Assembly (NCBI GenBank): GCA_013361525.1
Contig: JABFXY010000108.1
Location: 1 to 64,000, forward strand
Length of the DNA stretch: 64,000 bases
Reading direction: 5' to 3'
Source of the DNA: Polyangiaceae bacterium
GTDB taxonomy: Bacteria; Myxococcota_A; Polyangia; Polyangiales; Polyangiaceae
Numbering within the stretch: position 1 is the first letter of the stretch; each line of letters begins with the position of its first letter. Below the pieces are notes generated by a model. That model was given only the letters and a program-made list of their open reading frames with translations. It did not search any database and was not told the origin of the DNA. Shown one piece after another: positions 40,307 to 48,262 of this stretch. The position numbers were made by a program, and so were the translations under genes.

Positions 40307-42283
40307 ATGACCACCCTGAGCCTGGCGAGGCCGCAAAACCTGGAGCTTCGGGTCGATTCGACCGACGCGTTCGATGTCCGGGAGTTCGTGGTGGACGAGG
40401 GGGTCAACTCCCTCTTCTCGATCGAGCTCGTGGTTCGCTGCGCGAACCCGGCCGTCGATTTGGAGAGCACCATTGGATCGCAGGCCACGTTCCGCGTCGG
40501 CCTCGACCCGCTCGCGATGCCCGATACGCCTTCGCCCAGCTGGGATGGAGTCATCGCCGACTTCGAACAGGTCACGTCCGAGGACACCGGCCTCTCCACG
40601 TATCGAATCCAGATCGTGCCGACGTTGTGGCTTTTGACCCAACGCACCAACTGCCGCGTGTTCCAGCAGAGGACCGACCTCCAGGTCGTCCTCGCGATGT
40701 TCGAGGAGTGGGGCCTCGCGCACGAATCGATGTGCACCGAGAGCTACAAGCCGAAGAAGTATCGCGTCCAATATCAGGAGACGGATTTTGCCTTCGTGAG
40801 CCGCCTCTTGGAGGACTCCGGGATCAGCTTCGTGCTCGAGCAGCGCGAGAGCGGCACGACCGTCGTGTTGCGCGACGCGCCCGAGACCGTTTCGCCCCGC
40901 GCGATGCCCCTCGAGCACGTCAACGAGACCACCGCCGGCCCGCAACTCTATGCCACGGGGCTACGAGCGGAGCGCGGCGTGCGCTCGGGCCGAACGACGT
41001 TTGCGGACCACGATCCGCGCCTTCCCAATCAGCCGCTCTTGGCCCAGGCAAAGACGAGCAGCCACGCCCTCGAGGCGCGCCTCGAGTCGTTCGTCTACCA
41101 ACCGGGCGCCTTCAAGTTCGGCAATGCCGGCCCGAAGGACACCCCCACCGCGGACGACCGCGGCCGCGTTCGAACGGACCCGGACGAGGGCCGCTTGATC
41201 GCCGAACGCGACGCGGCCGTGCGCGTTGCCCGCTCGCAGCGCTTCTCGTTCCAGTCGAATTGCCTGGAGCTGCGCGCGGGTACCGTCCTGTCGCTCGGGA
41301 ATCACGCCATTACCGAGAAGTTCAAAAAGCTCCTCCTGACGAAGGTGAAGATCTCCGGCACGTCCGAGTCGGAGGTTCGTGTTTCGGCCGAGGCGGTGAG
41401 CGGCGACGTCGCCCACAAGCCGGAGCGGAAAACGCCGCGCCCGACGATTCACGGCGTCGAGTGCGCGACGGTCGTCGGGCCCCAGGGCGAAACGATCCAT
41501 TGCGACGAGTTCGGTCGTGTGCGCGTCCAATTCCACTGGGATCGCTATGGCAAGATGGACGAGCTCTCGTCCTGTTGGATCTCGGTGAATCAACCGTGGG
41601 GTGGCGAGGGATTCGGCATGATCAACCTGCCGCGCATCGGGCAGGAGGTCCTCGTCAGCTTCCTCGGCGGCAACCCCGAAGAGCCGGTGATCGTCGGCCG
41701 CATCTTCACCAATCTGGAGCGGCCGCCGTTCACCTTGCCCGCGGCGAAAAACGAGAGCGGCTTCCGCAGCAAGAGCGTCCCCGAGACCGGCGGCTACAAC
41801 CTCCTTCGATATGTCGATACCGCCGGCAGCGAGCTCGTGGAGGGCCGCGCCGAGAAGGACATGTATACCCGGGTCAACAACGACAAAGAGCTCTCCGTCG
41901 GGCACGACCGTAAAATGTCGATCGAAAACGACGACGAGGAGAAGGTCGCCGGCAACCAGCGGGAGTGGGTGGGCAAAGACAAACACGCCAGCGTCGCCGA
42001 CAATTACACATCGATTGTCGGCAAGGATCGCACGCTGAAGACGGTAGAGGGCATGACCTCCAAGGCCAAGGCCCACTTCATCGTCGCCGACGACTCGATC
42101 GAAATCACGGTGGGCAACTCGTTCATCTACATGGACAAGGACCACATTCACGTCAGCGCGCCCCTGATCAAAAAGAAAGAGGACAATCCGCGCCGGAATC
42201 ATCGTGATTCGGGCGGCATCTGGGCCACTGGAGCGAACTACTCCGCGGGAGCGAAACTTCCCGTGCCCGATGACGGCGAATGA
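40307..42283 (+). CDS. vgrG: T6SS spike protein VgrG (copy 1)
   Basis: The 658-residue protein has the gp27-like N-terminal half (VDEGVNSLFSIELVVRC, STYRIQIVPTLWLLTQRTNC) and the gp5-like OB and needle half (CDEFGRVRVQFHWDRYGKMD, LPRIGQEVLVSFLGGNPEEP, VIVGRIFTN), then repeats of the needle beta-helix (KELSVGHDRKMSIENDDEEK). Compared with copy 2 it has an extra C-terminal tail of about 35-40 residues after SFIYMDKD, including a Lys/Asn/Arg-rich stretch; this may recruit the M23-like cargo encoded next. Confidence 0.96.
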   Translation: MTTLSLARPQNLELRVDSTDAFDVREFVVDEGVNSLFSIELVVRCANPAVDLESTIGSQATFRVGLDPLAMPDTPSPSWDGVIADFEQVTSEDTGLSTYRIQIVPTLWLLTQRTNCRVFQQRTDLQVVLAMFEEWGLAHESMCTESYKPKKYRVQYQETDFAFVSRLLEDSGISFVLEQRESGTTVVLRDAPETVSPRAMPLEHVNETTAGPQLYATGLRAERGVRSGRTTFADHDPRLPNQPLLAQAKTSSHALEARLESFVYQPGAFKFGNAGPKDTPTADDRGRVRTDPDEGRLIAERDAAVRVARSQRFSFQSNCLELRAGTVLSLGNHAITEKFKKLLLTKVKISGTSESEVRVSAEAVSGDVAHKPERKTPRPTIHGVECATVVGPQGETIHCDEFGRVRVQFHWDRYGKMDELSSCWISVNQPWGGEGFGMINLPRIGQEVLVSFLGGNPEEPVIVGRIFTNLERPPFTLPAAKNESGFRSKSVPETGGYNLLRYVDTAGSELVEGRAEKDMYTRVNNDKELSVGHDRKMSIENDDEEKVAGNQREWVGKDKHASVADNYTSIVGKDRTLKTVEGMTSKAKAHFIVADDSIEITVGNSFIYMDKDHIHVSAPLIKKKEDNPRRNHRDSGGIWATGANYSAGAKLPVPDDGE

Positions 42284-42300
42284 TGCCTATCGTTCCCTTC

Positions 42301-42328
42301 TTTCAACTGACGAAAGAGAGAGTTGAAA
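42301..42328 (+). promoter_or_regulatory. Hairpin at the ribosome site of the M23-like gene
   Basis: TTTCAACT (42301-42308) pairs perfectly with AGTTGAAA (42321-42328), and the 12-nt loop GACGAAAGAGAG carries the purine-rich ribosome site. The right arm ends directly at the ATG at 42329. It could tune translation of the cargo gene relative to vgrG. Confidence 0.4.
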
Positions 42329-42838
42329 ATGGCTGACTGGTGCTTCCCGTTCAAGACGCCGCCCCAGCAATGGTGGAACCAAGGCCGCGCTTTCGGCGCG
42401 TACCGCACCAAGACCCGAAAACACGGTGGCTGCGACATCATCAAGCCGGCCTACGAGCAGATCTACGCGGTCGCCGACGGGGTGTTGGTGCACGAGGAGA
42501 AGGAGTTCTATTTGGGCACCTTCTATGTCACCTACCAACACGGCCCCTATCTCATTCGCTATGGGGAAACGCAGGGCGGCAGCAGCACCAAGAAAAAGGC
42601 AGGAGACACGATCAAGAAGGGCGAACCGCTCGCCAAGGTCGGTCTCATGTACAAGAACGCGAAGAAGAAAATCAGATACGACGCCTCGGGTCCACGCGGA
42701 CACATGCTGCACTTCGAGATGTACTCGAAGGGCAGCGACCATTCGGGCCTATGGAGCGACTATGGACCGTACAATCGTCGAAAGGACGTCATCGACCCCG
42801 GTCCGTTTCTCGACGAGTGGGTCAAGAATCTGCCTTGA
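42329..42838 (+). CDS. M23-like peptidase, candidate T6SS cell-wall effector
   Basis: The 169-residue protein has the LytM/M23 layout: H32xxxD36 (KHGGCD), a central DGVLVHEEKEF strand pair, the AGDTIKKGEPLAKVG turn typical of M23 domains, and a closing GHMLHFEM motif. The usual final HxH reads M-L-H here, with another histidine three residues before the last one, so the metal site is slightly altered. There is no signal peptide, which fits secretion by T6SS rather than Sec. It sits between two vgrG genes. It would cut peptidoglycan peptides in a rival's periplasm. No obvious immunity gene is adjacent. Confidence 0.75.
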   Translation: MADWCFPFKTPPQQWWNQGRAFGAYRTKTRKHGGCDIIKPAYEQIYAVADGVLVHEEKEFYLGTFYVTYQHGPYLIRYGETQGGSSTKKKAGDTIKKGEPLAKVGLMYKNAKKKIRYDASGPRGHMLHFEMYSKGSDHSGLWSDYGPYNRRKDVIDPGPFLDEWVKNLP

Positions 42839-42897
42839 TCGCGACTCCCAAGCTCATCCCCTGAACGGCGCGGCGCACAGACTTTAGAGGCATTGTC

Positions 42898-44781
42898 ATG
42901 ACGAATAACCTCCTGTCGAAGATTCCGCAGAACCTGCAGCTGTCGATCGACTCGTCCGACACTTTCGATGTTCGTGAGTTTACCGTGGACGAGGGTGTGC
43001 ACACCCTGTTCTCGATCGAGCTCTTGGTCCGTTGTGAGAACCCTGCGGTCGACTTCGAGGAGACGGTCGGCGCGCAAGCGAGCTTCAGCATCGGCCTCGA
43101 TCCGACGGTCTTGCCGGGTACCCCTTCGCCGAGCTGGAACGGCGTCGTCCAGAACATCGAGCAGGTCACGTCCGAGGACAGGGGCCTTTCGACGTATCGT
43201 ATTCGCCTCGCGCCTGCGCTGTGGCTTCTGACCCAGCGCACGAACTGCCGCGTGTTCCAGCAGATGACCGACCTCGAGGTCGTCCTCGCGATGTTCAAAG
43301 AGTGGGGGCTGCCGCACGAGTCGGCGTGTACGGAGAGCTACAAGGCCAAGAAATACCGCGTCCAATATCAAGAGACGGACTTCGCATTCGTCAGCCGCCT
43401 CTTGGAGGACTCCGGTATCAGCTTCGTGCTCGAGCAACGCGAAGGCGGCACGACCGTCGTGCTGCGCGACACGCCCGAGGCGGTTCCGGCGAGGGAGACG
43501 CCGCTCGCCCACGTCAACGAGGTCACCGCCGGCCCGCACCTCTATGCGACGGGCTTTCGAGCGCAGCGCCGCGTGCGGCAAGGGCGAACCACCTTCGCCG
43601 ATCACGACCCCCGGCTTCCCAATCAGCCACTTTTGGCGCAAGCGAACACCAGCGACCATCCGCTCGAATCGCGCCTCGAATCATTCGTCTACACGCCGGG
43701 CGCTTTCAAGTTCCACAACGACGGCCCGAAGGAGACGCCCACCGCGGACGACCGCGGGCGTGTGCGATTCGATACCGACGAGAGCCGATTGATTGCAAAG
43801 CGCGATGCCGCCGTGCGCGTCGCACGCTCCCAGCGCTTCTCGTTCCGCTCCAACTGCCTCGAGCTACGGGCCGGCACCGTTCTGGCGCTTTCGAACCACC
43901 CCGTCGCCGAGAAGTTCAAGAAGCTGCTGCTGACGAAGGTAAAGCTCACCGGCACCTCCGAGTCGGAGGTCCATGTCACGGTGGACGCGGTGAGCGGCGA
44001 GGTGTCCTTCAAGCCGGAGCGGACGACCCCGCGCCCGAACATCTCCGGCGTCGAGTGCGCGACCATCGTCGGCCCCGAAGGCGAGACCATTCATTGCGAC
44101 GAGTTCGGCCGCGTGCGCGTCCAGTTTCATTGGGATCGTTATGGCAAGATGGACGAGATGTCCTCCTGCTGGATCCCCGTGAATCAGCCGTGGGCAGGCG
44201 AAGGTTTCGGTATGGTCAACCTGCCGCGCATCGGGCAGGAGGTGCTCGTCAGCTTCCTCGGCGGCAACCCCGAAGAGCCGGTGATCGTCGGCCGCATCTT
44301 CACGAACCTGCGACGGCCGCCGTTCGTGTTGCCCGCCGCGAAGAACGAGAGCGGGTTCCGCAGCAAGAGCGTCCCCGAGACGGGTGGCTACAACCTTCTT
44401 CGCTTCGTCGACACGGCCGGCAGCGAGATGGTCGAGGCGCGCGCGGAAAAGGACCTCTACAGCCGCGTCAACAACGACAAGGAGCTCTCCGTCGGACACG
44501 ACCGCAAAATGTCGATCGAGAACGACGACGAGGAGAAGGTCGCCGGCAATCAGAAGGAATCGGTCGGCAAGGACAAGCTCGCCCAAGTCGTCGACAACCT
44601 CGTATCGATCGTCGGCAAAGAGCGCCTCTTGAAGACGCTCGGGAACATGTTGTCCCACGCGAAGACGCATCGTATCGTGGGGGACGAGTCGACGAACCTC
44701 TCCGTGGGCAGTTCGTTCATCTACATGGACAAGGACACCATCGTCATCAAAGCGAAGAAGGTCCTGGTCGACGAGCATTGA
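42898..44781 (+). CDS. vgrG: T6SS spike protein VgrG (copy 2)
   Basis: The 627-residue protein is closely related to copy 1 over nearly its full length (for example the same QVTSEDxGLSTYRI, CRVFQQ and NVNNDKELSVGHDRK-type segments, with local substitutions), so the two arose by duplication. The family landmarks CDEFGRVRVQFHWDRYGKMD and LPRIGQEVLVSFLGGNPEEP are intact. Unlike copy 1 it ends shortly after SFIYMDKDTIVIKAKK. A different cargo set (ATPases and a DcrB-like protein) follows it. Confidence 0.96.
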   Translation: MTNNLLSKIPQNLQLSIDSSDTFDVREFTVDEGVHTLFSIELLVRCENPAVDFEETVGAQASFSIGLDPTVLPGTPSPSWNGVVQNIEQVTSEDRGLSTYRIRLAPALWLLTQRTNCRVFQQMTDLEVVLAMFKEWGLPHESACTESYKAKKYRVQYQETDFAFVSRLLEDSGISFVLEQREGGTTVVLRDTPEAVPARETPLAHVNEVTAGPHLYATGFRAQRRVRQGRTTFADHDPRLPNQPLLAQANTSDHPLESRLESFVYTPGAFKFHNDGPKETPTADDRGRVRFDTDESRLIAKRDAAVRVARSQRFSFRSNCLELRAGTVLALSNHPVAEKFKKLLLTKVKLTGTSESEVHVTVDAVSGEVSFKPERTTPRPNISGVECATIVGPEGETIHCDEFGRVRVQFHWDRYGKMDEMSSCWIPVNQPWAGEGFGMVNLPRIGQEVLVSFLGGNPEEPVIVGRIFTNLRRPPFVLPAAKNESGFRSKSVPETGGYNLLRFVDTAGSEMVEARAEKDLYSRVNNDKELSVGHDRKMSIENDDEEKVAGNQKESVGKDKLAQVVDNLVSIVGKERLLKTLGNMLSHAKTHRIVGDESTNLSVGSSFIYMDKDTIVIKAKKVLVDEH

Positions 44782-44811
44782 GATGAGCGCTGAGACGAGC
44801 AACGAGACGCG

Positions 44812-45774
44812 ATGAAGCTTTCCCATTTGGCGCTGCGCGGCGTGGCGGCGCTTCCCGATCTCGAACGTGATTTCATCTCGGCATCGACCGGCCGCCCCCA
44901 CGATCTAATCGTCATTGCGGGGCCGGCCGCGTCGGGCAAGACGCGCCTCTGCGACCTGATGCTCGCCGTCTTCGAAACGATCGGCTCGTATCACGGCATC
45001 GTGCACGCCTCCGACTGGTACGCCGACGCGGCGCGCGGCGCGCGCGCGGAGCTCGGCCTTTGGCTGGACGAAGGCGGCAATGGCGTGGGCGCCGCTCCGA
45101 CGTCGCGTGCCGTCGTGGATTTCACCGCACGCGGCGTGCACTCCATGGTCGACCGCGCCGCCGGTCGCGTGCTCTCCCGCTACGATCACGACCCCGCGCA
45201 CGGCAAGCGCGAGTACTTCCCGGAGAATCGCCAGCGGGCCTGGGGCGCTCGCAGCGACGGGCTCGGCGCGCCGGAGCAATCTCTGTTGCGCAGCTCGAAG
45301 GACCCGCAGAAGTACAGCTTCGTCCCGCGCTTTTTGGCCGAGCTACGCACCCACGCCGCGCACCGCGATGCGTTCGCGTCCAAGCTCGAGCTGCTCTCCC
45401 CGACGGTTCGCTATACGCCCGCCGCGCGCGGCGGAGATCCGACGGCCTGTTTCACGAACAAAACCCGCGCGAGTGTGCTCTACGAAGAGCTCTCGAGCTC
45501 CGAGGCAGACGCCGTGTTGATCGCTGCGACCGCGACGATGATTGGCTTGAATCACTCGATCGTCTTTCTCGATCGTCCGGAGCTCTACGTGGCCCCCGAT
45601 CGTCTCGTCGCGTGGATGCAGTCTCTTTTGCGGCTCGGCGCGAACAACCAATGGATCGTCGCGACCAGCGACGAGGGGCTCGCGTCTGCCGTCGACCGCT
45701 CGGCGGTCGTCAACCTCGGCCGCAATGACCCGATGCCCGCCGCCGCACCGCGCGCGTCCTGGATGCCATCATGA
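44812..45774 (+). CDS. ABC-type ATPase-like protein, paralogue A, linked to VgrG
   Basis: The 320-residue protein has a good Walker A (VIAGPAASGKTRLCDLML) near residue 37 and an ABC/OLD-like signature and Walker B stretch (ELSSSEADAVLIAATATMIG, then NHSIVFLDRPELYV). In normal members the residue after the Walker B aspartate is a catalytic glutamate; here it is arginine. The switch histidine region reads IVATSDE rather than THxx. It may bind ATP without efficient hydrolysis. It starts 30 bp after vgrG copy 2, and its stop overlaps paralogue B. Function is unknown. Confidence 0.72.
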   Translation: MKLSHLALRGVAALPDLERDFISASTGRPHDLIVIAGPAASGKTRLCDLMLAVFETIGSYHGIVHASDWYADAARGARAELGLWLDEGGNGVGAAPTSRAVVDFTARGVHSMVDRAAGRVLSRYDHDPAHGKREYFPENRQRAWGARSDGLGAPEQSLLRSSKDPQKYSFVPRFLAELRTHAAHRDAFASKLELLSPTVRYTPAARGGDPTACFTNKTRASVLYEELSSSEADAVLIAATATMIGLNHSIVFLDRPELYVAPDRLVAWMQSLLRLGANNQWIVATSDEGLASAVDRSAVVNLGRNDPMPAAAPRASWMPS

Positions 45775-46685
45775 AGCTCCTCGGCCTCGAAACGATCGAT
45801 GTCGCAGGCGTCGCGAGCCGGGTCTACAGCTTCGCCAAAGCGCCGGAAGAAGCGCACGAACGGGTGCTCGTCACCGGCGGCCCCGGCGCCGGGAAAACGC
45901 GGCTGCTCGAGACGATCATCGCCGCGCGCGAGGTGCTCGTCACCGGTCAGCGCTCGATGTCGCAAGACTCCTTCATTCAGCCCGAGCACGACACCAGCAA
46001 GGTCATCCTGTCGTGGCAGCTCACGGCGGAAGAACAAGCCACCATCGGCGCCCCGCGTCCGGCGGTGACGACCGAGATCATCTTCTGCCGCGAGGAGGAC
46101 GATCCGGAAGAAGTGCGCATGAGCTTCTTGCTCGAGCGATACGCCCACAACGACGAGACGCCCAAGTTCGAATATTTCTCGGAGCGCCGCAGGCTCGACG
46201 TCGGGGGTGGCGAGGCTTCGCTGGACGAAGAAGAACAGCGCTACCTCCGCACCGATCCGAGCCCGCGCAAGTTCTCGTGGCTCCCGATCTTCATCGACCG
46301 CTTGCAGGACGAGCCGAGGCAGGCGGCGCGCTTCGCGAGCTCGATAGAACGCTTCTCGCCGAGTTGTTCCTACGACACCAAACGTCACATGTTCACCTCC
46401 CGCGGCCGTGTGCTCCGCAGCCTTCATGAGCTCTCGGCGAGCGAGGCCGACGCGGTGATTTTCTCGGCGACGGCTGCGCTCGTCGGGCTGTCGAATTCGA
46501 TTGTCCTGGTGGATCGTCCCGAGCTCCACGGCATCGATCCGGCCCGGGCGCTCTCGGGCCTCTCCGGCCTCGGTGTGGACAACCAGCTCATCCTGGCGAC
46601 ATCATCCCGAACCTTCGCAGCGGGCTTCGACGGTGCCATCGTCGACCTCGACCGCGACGCCGCTTCCAACCGAGGTCAGGGATGA
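45771..46685 (+). CDS. ABC-type ATPase-like protein, paralogue B, linked to VgrG
   Basis: The 304-residue protein has Walker A (VLVTGGPGAGKTRLLETII) and the same degenerate C-terminal half as paralogue A: ELSASEADAVIFSATAALVG, then NSIVLVDRPELHG and LILATSSRT. The D-R-P-E in place of D-E-P-E and the missing switch histidine are shared by both, so the changes are old and kept. The middle region (about 70-210) differs strongly between them, which suggests a hetero-pair with distinct partners. It overlaps both neighbours by 4 bp. Confidence 0.72.
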   Translation: MKLLGLETIDVAGVASRVYSFAKAPEEAHERVLVTGGPGAGKTRLLETIIAAREVLVTGQRSMSQDSFIQPEHDTSKVILSWQLTAEEQATIGAPRPAVTTEIIFCREEDDPEEVRMSFLLERYAHNDETPKFEYFSERRRLDVGGGEASLDEEEQRYLRTDPSPRKFSWLPIFIDRLQDEPRQAARFASSIERFSPSCSYDTKRHMFTSRGRVLRSLHELSASEADAVIFSATAALVGLSNSIVLVDRPELHGIDPARALSGLSGLGVDNQLILATSSRTFAAGFDGAIVDLDRDAASNRGQG

Positions 46686-47110
46686 TTCCGTACTACTGCA
46701 ACGAAGCAATGATGGAGCTGCACAACGTGCGCAGCTTCACCGACCTCACGCGCCAGCTTCTCGAGATCGTCACGGAAGAGGGCGCGGAGCTCGAGCTCGT
46801 GATCGAGCGCCTGCGGACGACGCCAACCACCACGTTGGCGGCATCCGTCGAGGCGCGCATCGCCGAGCGAAGGCGTTCCACGCGCGGGTTCGAGCTCGTG
46901 TCGATGAACGAGCGCGCGTACCCCGACGTCGTCGGCATCGAAGCGCGGTTTACCTTCGTCGACAAAGAGCGCGGGCCTCGCTTCGTTCACGAGTTTCATT
47001 GCGCGCTCGACGCGACCTGGATGGTCTACCAAGGCTCCTGTCGCCTGGCACACGCCGCCGCATGCGACGGGTGGATGCAGCCCACGCTCGAGTCGATCAA
47101 GCTGCGGTGA
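46682..47110 (+). CDS. DcrB/DUF1795-like protein, candidate Eag-type T6SS adaptor
   Basis: The 142-residue protein has no signal peptide and shows the DcrB-related pattern: an early strand-helix (SFTDLTRQLLEIVTEEGAEL), a central helix ending in IAERRRSTRGFELVSMNER, a strand pair (VVGIEARFTFVDKERGPRFV), and a C-terminal ACDGWMQPTLESIKL helix-strand. Eag proteins of this fold bind effector N-terminal helices and load them on VgrG. It follows the twin ATPases with a 4-bp overlap. The family call is by pattern only. Confidence 0.55.
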   Translation: MIPYYCNEAMMELHNVRSFTDLTRQLLEIVTEEGAELELVIERLRTTPTTTLAASVEARIAERRRSTRGFELVSMNERAYPDVVGIEARFTFVDKERGPRFVHEFHCALDATWMVYQGSCRLAHAAACDGWMQPTLESIKLR

Positions 47111-47568
47111 GTGCCGCGGCCCACGATTTCGATATCGACGAATTCCTCGTAAAGCCGCTGTTCGCCCACCTCGCGACGGCGTCGGCCGACGGACCGCGCG
47201 AGAGCCCGGTGTGGTTTCTTTGGGAGGGCGGTGAGCTCTGGCTCATCGGCAATCACGAGGATTCCTTTCCCAAGCGCCTGCGTGCCGACCCGCGCTGCGC
47301 CGTGGGAATCGTCGACCTCGATCTCGGGAAAGGCACGCTTCGGCACGTCGGCATTCGAGGCGTTGCGTCGATCGAGCCGCTAGATGAAGAGCGGCTATAC
47401 CGGCTGCTGAAGCGATATCTCGGCGCGGACAAGACGGAGTGGAATGCGGAGTTTCGCTCGGTGGTCATCGACGGTCTCGATTTGATGGTTCGGATCCGGC
47501 CGGAATCGATCGTCGCGCGAGACCAGTCGTATTTCTCGAATGTCAGCCCGCGGCGGCTGACGCCGTGA
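47107..47568 (+). CDS. Pyridoxamine 5'-phosphate oxidase-like (PPOX) flavin-binding protein
   Basis: A GTG start at 47107, overlapping the previous stop (GTGA), gives 153 residues. The split-barrel pattern is clear: VKPLFAHLATASADGPRESP, VWFLWEGGELWLIGN, and CAVGIVDLDLGKGTLRHVGI, then GLDLMVRIRPESI. Such proteins bind FMN, F420 or heme and reduce or sense small molecules. The overlap puts it in the vgrG operon, though the link to secretion may be accidental. Confidence 0.85.
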   Translation: MSAAAHDFDIDEFLVKPLFAHLATASADGPRESPVWFLWEGGELWLIGNHEDSFPKRLRADPRCAVGIVDLDLGKGTLRHVGIRGVASIEPLDEERLYRLLKRYLGADKTEWNAEFRSVVIDGLDLMVRIRPESIVARDQSYFSNVSPRRLTP

Positions 47569-47605
47569 CCATCCCAGGCCGCGCCGCCACGCGCGCCGCC
47601 GATCG

Positions 47606-48262
47606 TCAGTTCGGACGCGAGGCCGGCGGCTTCTCGCTGAGACGCTCTAGTAGCCGCTCGAGCTCTACGGGGTAGTTCAAGGTGCCTCGCATCGAGGCCG
47701 AAACGCGCGCGACCCGGCGCTCCCTGATGATGCGAGACGTTTCACGCTTCGCGCGCCCGAGCCGTGTGTACGAAATGCGAAGCGAGCGCTCGAGCCGGTC
47801 GACCTCGTTCTTTTGCCTCCGCCACGGCGGCCGGAATCTTTCGTTGCCGTCAGCCAGCTTTGCCAAACGTTTTTCGTACTGGATGGCAACCGCAACCTGC
47901 CTCTTCGCGTCGCTCATCGAGCTCTCCGCTTCCATCCGGAGCGCGTCGAGCAGATCGGCAATGGGATCCACGTCGGGTGGAAGGCCGCGATACCGCTGGA
48001 GCACGCGTTGAACGTGTAGCGCCGCACGTCCGCCGCGAGCTCGATGGCCGTGTGGACATGATCCGAAGTGCGGTGCGTTCAGGCTCGACGGGGTGACCTC
48101 GGATCGATAGCGTCGTTCTCTGTCCTCGAGGATCGCGGCCCGGACTTGCTCGTGAGGAAGGCAGGCGTGAAGTGCACTTGGCGATCGCTCACTCGATGGT
48201 TCGCGCTCATGCGTCGAGGATTCGAGAATTGGCGGATGCCTATTCGGCATTGGAGGATGCAA
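47606..48262 (-). CDS. Hypothetical protein, start uncertain
   Basis: This open frame gives up to 218 residues. A Cys/His segment (CPHGHRARGG) lies in the first half, and a helical Arg/Glu-rich half follows (EYEKRLAKLADG-type and VDRLERSLRISYTRLGRAKR segments). Later starts exist, for example GTG at 48004. Its 5' end overlaps the divergent gene at 48172-49149, so one of the two starts must be later than the longest frame. The codon third positions look coding. No family was recognised. Confidence 0.4.
   Translation of the reverse strand: MHPPMPNRHPPILESSTHEREPSSERSPSALHACLPHEQVRAAILEDRERRYRSEVTPSSLNAPHFGSCPHGHRARGGRAALHVQRVLQRYRGLPPDVDPIADLLDALRMEAESSMSDAKRQVAVAIQYEKRLAKLADGNERFRPPWRRQKNEVDRLERSLRISYTRLGRAKRETSRIIRERRVARVSASMRGTLNYPVELERLLERLSEKPPASRPN

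Noticed and set aside
39073..41913. 946-codon + strand open frame over the phosphohexomutase and vgrG copy 1
   Set aside because: It runs antisense to one clear gene and out of frame with another; no recognisable protein.
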